A stretch of 64,000 nucleotides of DNA from Nageia nagi (Eukaryota; Pinophyta): assembly GCA_050084985.1 (NCBI GenBank), contig JBITNC010000001.1, forward strand, positions 53,382,001 to 53,446,000, written 5' to 3'. Positions 57,721 through 64,000 of the stretch are shown here, piece after piece. Within the stretch, counting starts at the first letter, position 1. Every line of letters begins with the position of its first letter. The notes under the pieces were generated by a model. That model did not search any database. It was not told the DNA's origin and saw only the letters and a list, made by a program, of their open reading frames with translations. Made by a program: the position numbers and the translations under genes.

Positions 57721-59729
57721 TACTAAGAGGCTCTTCTTCCTACTTCATTGGTAGATAAAATCAATTTTCAGGTATAACCTCTTTTTCTTTTATTGTTTTG
57801 GTATTATTTTCAATGATACTAACATTTTTTTGGTTATATGTTAGTTACAATTTTTGATGTAAAATTTGCTTAAATGTAACAATATGTTGTTATACAATCT
57901 TTTATACTAACATTTTGTAGAAAAGTTAAAAAATTGCAATTTTTTTTTAGTTTCACAATTTTACAAATGTGTTATTATTGCAATAAAAGTTTATTTTTTT
58001 CAATATTTTTTGCAAAGTTATTAAAAAAAAATTATTATTTATATATGTATATTTTTCAATAAGAATATATTTTTTATAATATGTTAAAGCCTACTATTTT
58101 TTTTCCAATAACATATGGTAATTGTTATTAGAAAAATAAATAAAGCAAAGGTAGGCTCTTTCAAAATAAAAGTATGCTTTTTACTATGTATTTTTTTTAA
58201 TAAAAAAAAGAAAAGGTATACATCCATCAAAGAGAAGTTCAAAATGTTTTTTTTTTGTATTAAAAGAAAGTATGGATATTCAGCAAACAATAGTTGAAAA
58301 TATTTTAGTATAATTTTTTTATATATATATAAAAAAACTTTTTTTAATATATATATATAAAAGGCCGCAGCTCTTGTGACACCCCCCAATCCCGTCTGCC
58401 TAATTAAGACTTTTTTTTTTTAACTCCATGGGAGTCAATTTTGAAGGGGAATTTATTATAATGGCAAAGTTAATCCTTTTTGAAAGGGTTAATTTTTTTA
58501 AACAAGGAGTATATTTTACTTAAAAATTAAAAAGAAAATTTAAGCATATTTTTTAGCAAGATGTATTTTTTTCATCAAAAATTAAGGGGGCAAACCTTTA
58601 TACAAGGTATTAAATTTTTAAGCATTGTTTTGAGAAAATATTATTATAAAATGAGAATTCTAATTATTTTTTAAGAAATATAATATTTCTCTCTTTTTCA
58701 AATATTAAAAAGGGGAATCTTGCTAAGTGTATTTTTTTTAAGCATGCAATATCATTTTTACCTAAACTCAAAAATCAAAGGAAGGAATATTTTTTGCTAA
58801 AATGAATGTTTTAGTAAAAAAAGGGGACACCTTTATTTCATAGTGGACTTGTGCAATTTTTTTTCTCTCTCGTCCTTATAAAAACATCCTCTTGGGGTTG
58901 TGAACAAAACCCATTGGATTTTAAGGCTTCAAGTGAATGGATTTATTTATTTTTTGCATTTTTTTATGCACATTTTTTACCATGTCTTGCAAATTGCAAA
59001 CATTGAAAATCACCTCCTAAAATGAACACATTTGCATGTTTATTCTGTAACATGACTTATTTGAGGAGCCACAAGGGGAGGACAAGGCATATTGAAGCCT
59101 TTAGTCCGTCGATCCAAGTGGTGTAAAGTTCGTACTTCTTAATAACCCATAAGTCCTTTATTGATTTGGACATAACTCCATATAGGTGGACAGACATATG
59201 TGTAGTGATACGACATGTTCGTATGTTTATTCAAGGATTATCTTGATAACATAGGAGAACAACTTGAAACCTAATCAAGATAAAATTTGGTCGATTCAAC
59301 ATACGTCACACCTTTGAAAAATAACTAGTACATCTCCTTGTGAGAGTATATTGCTGACCATAAGAGAACTGATTGAGGATTGGTAGGAGATGGGCTTCAT
59401 CACGGCTTAGATTTCATCACCAAGTGTTGCATGAGGGCATCTAAGTGAAGGCCTAATTTAAACAAGAAAACAACCTCAACTCTACCCTATCTACAATAAT
59501 GTTACTTGGTTATGATGAAATGTTGGATATATGATTTAAAAAGATTGAAAACTTTTTGCACATGTGAAATTGGTTAATAATTAAGCATGCCTTGTTGATC
59601 ATCTTTGGTTAAAATTCAATATGTATGATTGATTAATTTGAACAAACTCAATGTGTATGGTTGATTAATTTCGGTTCACAAATTTAGCATGCTTATATTG
59701 GTTAATACTTTCATCTTCTTTTGTAGCAA
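57721..59729 (+). other. E6 long 5' leader
   Basis: 2.0 kb. It holds a stem-loop at 57819-57844 and an AT-repeat hairpin zone at 58312-58363. A very short C-rich patch (about 58364-58402) stands where other copies have the C/T block. The conserved domain lies at about 58840-59530. The acceptor-like site TTCTTTTGTAG/CAA at 59718-59729 follows a clear pyrimidine tract. Confidence 0.7.
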
Positions 59730-60060
59730 GTGAAAAATTCTTTTTTATCCAAACACATCCTACACGATTCCAACTACAATATTTGGGAACCTTGGATGAA
59801 AGTGGAGCTCCAATCACAAAAACTATGGCAAATAGCAAATGAAAACCAAGTTGCTCCAACAAATAAGAAGGCACTTGAGGCTTACAACACAAAGAATGAA
59901 TTGGCAACCTATATGATCTTTCATGCAATTTTAGACGAAGTCCTTCTTATGATCTCTTCTTCAAACTTTGCAAAGGAAGCTTGGGACAGGTTGAAGAAAA
60001 TCTACCTTGACACCAAATTCTTTAAGAGGTTCACTATCCTCCAAAAATTGTTACAATCAT
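59730..60060 (+). pseudogene. E6 gag, N-terminal part
   Basis: The start position holds GTG where relatives have ATG. About 110 codons are open, with SFLSKHILHDSNYNIWEPWM near the start and SSNFAKEAWDRLKKIYL later. Interrupted at 60061 by an inserted sequence; gag continues at 61843. Confidence 0.82.
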
Positions 60061-61837
60061 TTGATCCAAAATGGCTTTTGTACTCAAAAACATAAAAGTC
60101 TCAAAAGTTGTGAATAGTCTCTTCAAGATTGAAGTACTCTCCGCTCGCATTTTGACACCTTTGACGATTCAAAAATTCGATCAAATATGGACAATAAATT
60201 AAGGTTTGAATATTTTTAATAAATAATAATTAAAGATTATTATTTATTATTTACAAAGGTTTGCATTTTATATTTTGAAATACCATAGTTTGAAAAAAAC
60301 ACCCAATGGGCGGTAGTATATGAGAGGGTGCAGTTTAATCCAATGCTCGCCATAGCCAATGTGGAGCTGAGCCACATAATAAAGAGCTCTGACATTATTG
60401 ATTCATCAACCTACAAACTCCTCTATCACCTCATCAAAGGACCTACCAACACATAGGATAGGATCGTGCATGAGGAAATGGATGATGTGGAGAAGTCTAT
60501 GGCGTATGTGGAGTGTAGGAGATAGTTTTTGAACTCCAAACTCATACCTACTTAAAATATTAGCTACCAGATATTAGTGGAAGCTACTAGAGATTTGGGG
60601 AACATCGTACATGAGAAGCAAACATGGCATTCGTCAAGTAATTGGCATCAACATGCATGCAAAGGAAATAAACTTGTTGGCCCACGAGAATGGTAAAAAG
60701 GTAGCAGATTTGGAAACTGTGGGGTGGAATACATCATTGCCAGCCAAACGTTAGAGTGGAGAAGCTGACAAAGTCTTAGAGATTGTGCAAAATAAGGAGG
60801 GGCATAGAAATCGCTAACACCCCAAGCACCAACACAATGTGGAGGGGGAGAATACAAGGGAGTTAGTGAAAACCTACAAAGCGATGCTAGGTAACTTGAT
60901 CATATAAAATCATTAGCCATAGTTCTATTTGGAGTTGCTAGTTAAAGGGAGATACCATCTATCAAAGAGTCAACATGCCAAGTGGCATCAATCCAAACAA
61001 GTCACCCACTATAACATACTCGTTTGTATTTTGGTGGGTTGGATATTATTGGCATTAATATTTGATTTGATAGTATTTGGTATTAAAATAGTAGGTTGAT
61101 TTTTGATAAAATAAAATCAAAACTATATGTTAAATTTAAATGGAGATCAAATCAAATGGAGGTTTTAAAATCATGGACATGCAATGTTACGGGAATGTTA
61201 AAGGAAGAAGAGAATATTTGTTTGTTGTAACCTATTCTTCTAAGTTTGTACACTCGTATTATTATAAAAGGGTATTTTAGAAGATGGAAAATGTTAAGTC
61301 CCCTTTAGTGGGATCCCTCTCAAATGGGAGTATGTGTTAATGTGTGTGTGAAAAATTTCAAGTATGTGTGGGAGTTACACAATGTACGTAAAAATATGTT
61401 TAAAAATAAAAGAAGAAGACCATGGATGAGATCATAGCCATGGAAGGTAAAGAAAAGCATGGATGAACATTATAGCCATGAAGAAGAATAAAAATAAGAA
61501 TGGATGAGATCAATACCACAAAGAAGAAAGAAGCGACGACATGATCACCATGATCAAGAAAACAAAGAGATTCAATAGCAGCCTACAATGATCGTGTGAT
61601 CTAGCTTTAACAAAGAAAAGAATAAGGTCTAAAGATCATGTAAGTGACATTGTAAAAAAGATACCTACAATAATGGATTAAGATTTGTTGGATGTAGACC
61701 ACATTGGTCAAACTAGGGTAAAAAATTGTGCCTATCTTTTTGCATGTTTGTTTTAGTTGTGCATTTTTATTTCTGCAAGCACTAAAATAAAAGAAGTGTT
61801 AGATCCAATGTAAATCCTGAAGTAGGGTTTACATATC
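60061..61837. mobile_element. 1777-bp insertion of unknown type in E6 gag
   Basis: The gag frame stops matching at 60060 and resumes at 61843. The flanking direct repeat atcat (60056-60060 and 61838-61842) supports a transposition event. A one-base shift gives TG...CA ends with tcatt/tcata instead. Inside are short protein-like pieces around 60340-60540 with stops (LSHIIKSSDIIDSSTYKLLY), and a run of loosely repeated catggatgagatcatagcca-type units at 61420-61560. No transposase, RT or known domain recognised. Confidence 0.6.
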
Positions 61838-61842
61838 ATCAT

Positions 61843-62869
61843 ATCAAGAGGAAAATGAAAGTGTTGCAATATACTTGAACAAAATTGTTTATCTTAGGAT
61901 CCAACTTGTGTGGTGTGGCTACAATTGGATCAATAATGATTTTATGGTGTTCATCATCCTTCAAAGCCTCTCTACTCAATTTAGTCACTTTGTGATGGTC
62001 ATTGAGATGAGGCTCGATGATGAAGAAGAAGTGTTCTCCTTGAAAAATATTTCAAGGATTCTCTTGAAACACGAGGAAACTCTCAACAAAATGTTATTGA
62101 TCTCCACTCTTAAGGAGTAGTCTGTGGCATTAGGACCAAAAAAGACTCACTTCAAAAAGAAATTCAAAAACCAAATGAAATTTTTCCATGCTCCAAAAAA
62201 GGATTTCAAGATAAGTGGAAATAAACAATAGAATGACCATGACAAGTCTAGCAAATCCAAATTCAAAGCCAAATTTGATGATAATTGTAATTTCTGTGGC
62301 ATATATGGTCACAAGGAATCACATTGCTACAAAGAAAATAAAGAACAGGGTGGCAAAGGAATTGAAAAATCAAACAAATTTAAAGATAAGAAGAAGAATA
62401 ACACATTTGCTTTTTTTTTTGTGGTCTTCACTCCATGCCTCACACTTTCTTTAATAATTGAATTATTGACTCTAGATGCACAAATCACATGTATTTTGAA
62501 AAGAATAAGTTTGATAATTTTTATAAGTATAGAAAGGATGCAGTTGTGATAGGTGACAATTCAATCTTTGAAGTCCAAGGTATTGGAAGTGTGTTTTTGC
62601 ACAGAAAGGTTCTTAAAAATGTGCTTTATGTGCCTAAACTCACTATGAATCTTCTTTCTATAATTCAAGTTGTAAGAAAAAAATACTCATTCAAGTTCAA
62701 TTCACACTTCTGATGTATAAAGAAATAACTTTATTATGGATCAAGTGCCTATAAAGATTTTCCTTACTACGAATGTTTTCTCTAGGAGAAATCTTTGGCA
62801 CCATCATTTAGGTCATCTTAACCATAAAAGCATTAAAGTAATGAAAAATCAAGAACTTGTGGAAGGTTT
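61843..62869 (+). pseudogene. E6 gag C-terminal part, protease and pre-integrase
   Basis: Gag resumes (YLNKIVYLRIQL, then RLDDEEEVFSLKN). An intact zinc knuckle CNFCGIYGHKESHC lies at about 62287-62328. The protease motif near 62470 reads DSR instead of DSG. The post-protease segment is open at 62489-62713. The pre-integrase segment near 62800 has WHHHLGHLNHKS and is cut by the E7 LTR at 62870. Confidence 0.83.
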
Positions 62870-63362
62870 TGTTGGAATGTATAATGCATTATTGTAAAGG
62901 TTTGTATTAAATCTTCTATGTAAGTTCACTAATACTTAAAGGTATCATTTGATACCTTAAGTATTTAAGTGAATATGATAATATAACTTGTCCTACACTC
63001 CATGTCATGAGCATGCCCCTTGGGTAAAAGGATGTGCATGTCATACTTTTGTACATTGGATAAAAGGGTGATCCAAAGAGGGATTTTGGCCTATAAATAG
63101 AAGGCTCCCTCTTTGTGATTACACATCAATTATGGAGTAAAGTTATGCTATAGGATAGAGGTTAGGAGAAAAGAGTAGGAGGATTATAAGAGTTCATATT
63201 TGTTAAGAAGAGAGATCTAGTTAGTGGATGTACTTCTAGTTGAAGGAACCACTTACATCTTGTGTTATCTTTGTGAGATTATTTTCTGTGATAGATGTGA
63301 ATTGAGAGCTTTCATGTGATCTTGGTTGTTAAATAATTATCTTATTAGTGTTAGTTTCTACA
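62870..63362 (+). repeat. 5' LTR of E7
   Basis: 493 bp with palindrome (62925-62973), TATA box at 63091-63100 and the usual 3' end. The PBS just after it is damaged: six bases (tggtat) appear deleted, leaving aattcaaagc. Confidence 0.9.
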
Positions 63363-64000
63363 AATTCAAAGCTTGGTGTGGAAGCTCTTCTTCAACACTT
63401 TGGGAAGTTCTTCATTCTTATTCATCATCTTTGGAGGTTTACTCTTCTTATTTGAGGTAAAACAATTGAAAGGTATAACCTCTTTCTTATATCCTCCATT
63501 TTTTAATGATCACTTATTACTAACATACTTTGTGTTATGTGGTAGTCCATTTTTTACAATATTTGCTTAAAGAAGGTAATATATTATTGTGCAATTTTTT
63601 TTATATATACTAACATTTTTTATGTTAGTTGTATTTTTTGCTTAATATATTACTATAAAATGGAAGGCATGAGCATTTATAAAAAAAAAGAAGGTGGTTT
63701 CATTCTATAAAATATATTTTTAAGTTCTTACTAAAAAGGAAGGGCATTTTTTTTACAATATGTTGAGCATAATAAATATTCAATAATATTATTGCTTTTT
63801 TTAATAAATCTTTTATTTGAAAAATAATACAATTTTTTCTTTTGAATATAACCAATTTATTTTGGCCTACACCAAAATATAATATAGCTTGTAATACATT
63901 GACTTTTCCTTAAAGAAGTTTTTTTTTTGGCACCCATATCTCTTTGTGCCCTCCATTTGGTGGCCGACTCTGACCTCTTATCATGGTGGTCCTATCAAGG
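63363..64000 (+). other. E7 5' leader (partial)
   Basis: Contains donor-like GAG/GTAAAA (about 63453-63461) and stem-loops at 63520-63545 and 63610-63628. A C/T-rich block starts at about 63930, as in the other family leaders. Gag lies beyond the window. Confidence 0.7.

Larger units (their letters stand above)
57146..64000 (+). mobile_element. Ty1/copia element E6, diverged family member, 3' part outside window
   Basis: Starts with a 561-bp LTR, a decayed PBS (57709-57720), a 2-kb leader and gag. Gag is split by an unrelated 1777-bp insertion (60061-61837) and the pre-integrase segment is cut at 62870 by E7. It is the most diverged member in LTR sequence, but it keeps an intact zinc knuckle. 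Confidence 0.88.
62870..64000 (+). mobile_element. Ty1/copia element E7 nested in E6, runs out of window
   Basis: Begins TGTTGG at 62870 inside the E6 pre-integrase segment. A full 5' LTR is followed by leader sequence to the window end. The left target pentamer is gtttt-like (ggttt at 62865-62869); the partner is outside. Confidence 0.88.

Noticed and set aside
58312-58363. AT hairpin as a possible terminator or origin
   Set aside because: Simple (TA)n and A/T runs typical of this leader; no supporting motif.

Overview
This is AT-rich nuclear DNA from a plant. It holds one complete spliced host gene, AUG1, which encodes subunit 1 of the augmin complex (the plant counterpart of HAUS1). The rest is dominated by nested, decayed retrotransposons. 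The very long TE-filled intron, the dense Ty1/copia load and the low gene density fit a large-genome seed plant, perhaps a gymnosperm, but the species cannot be fixed from sequence alone.

Layout, left to right. (1) 1-7223: minus-strand copia element E1, whose 3' end lies outside the window. (2) 7224-7996, 16389-16569 and 24654-25009: pieces of an older plus-strand copia element X, split by two younger insertions. These are E2 (minus, 7997-16388, perfect TSD acaac) and E3 (plus, 16570-24653). (3) 25010-38596: element E4 (plus), whose reverse transcriptase is split by E5 (minus, 28216-36053). (4) 38597-41200: an old remnant and unassigned intergenic DNA. (5) 41280-53676: AUG1, six coding exons, 302 codons plus stop. 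Its 9.8-kb intron 1 contains a Ty3/gypsy remnant, a second copia remnant on the minus strand, and a 651-bp TIR element nested in that remnant. (6) 53677-56329: 3' flank. (7) 56330-57145: LINE reverse-transcriptase fragment. (8) 57146-64000: copia element E6, interrupted by a 1.8-kb insertion (60061-61837) and by element E7 (62870 onward).

E1 to E7 are one copia family. They share LTRs of about 500 bp (TGTTGGAATG...TTCA), a CTATAAATAG TATA box, a tRNA-iMet-type primer binding site and, in all but E4, an unusually long 5' leader of 2 to 2.9 kb before gag. The leader has a conserved architecture: a GAG/GTAAAA donor-like site, paired CTAACAT/ATGTTAG stem-loops, a pyrimidine-rich block that differs between copies, a conserved domain of about 0.7 kb, and a TGTAG/CAAATG acceptor-like site right at the gag start. 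This suggests a spliced leader intron. Every gag-pol copy carries stops and frameshifts, so none looks autonomous. No CRISPR, rRNA, tRNA or bacterial-type features were seen. All similarity statements come from reading the sequence; no database search was run.
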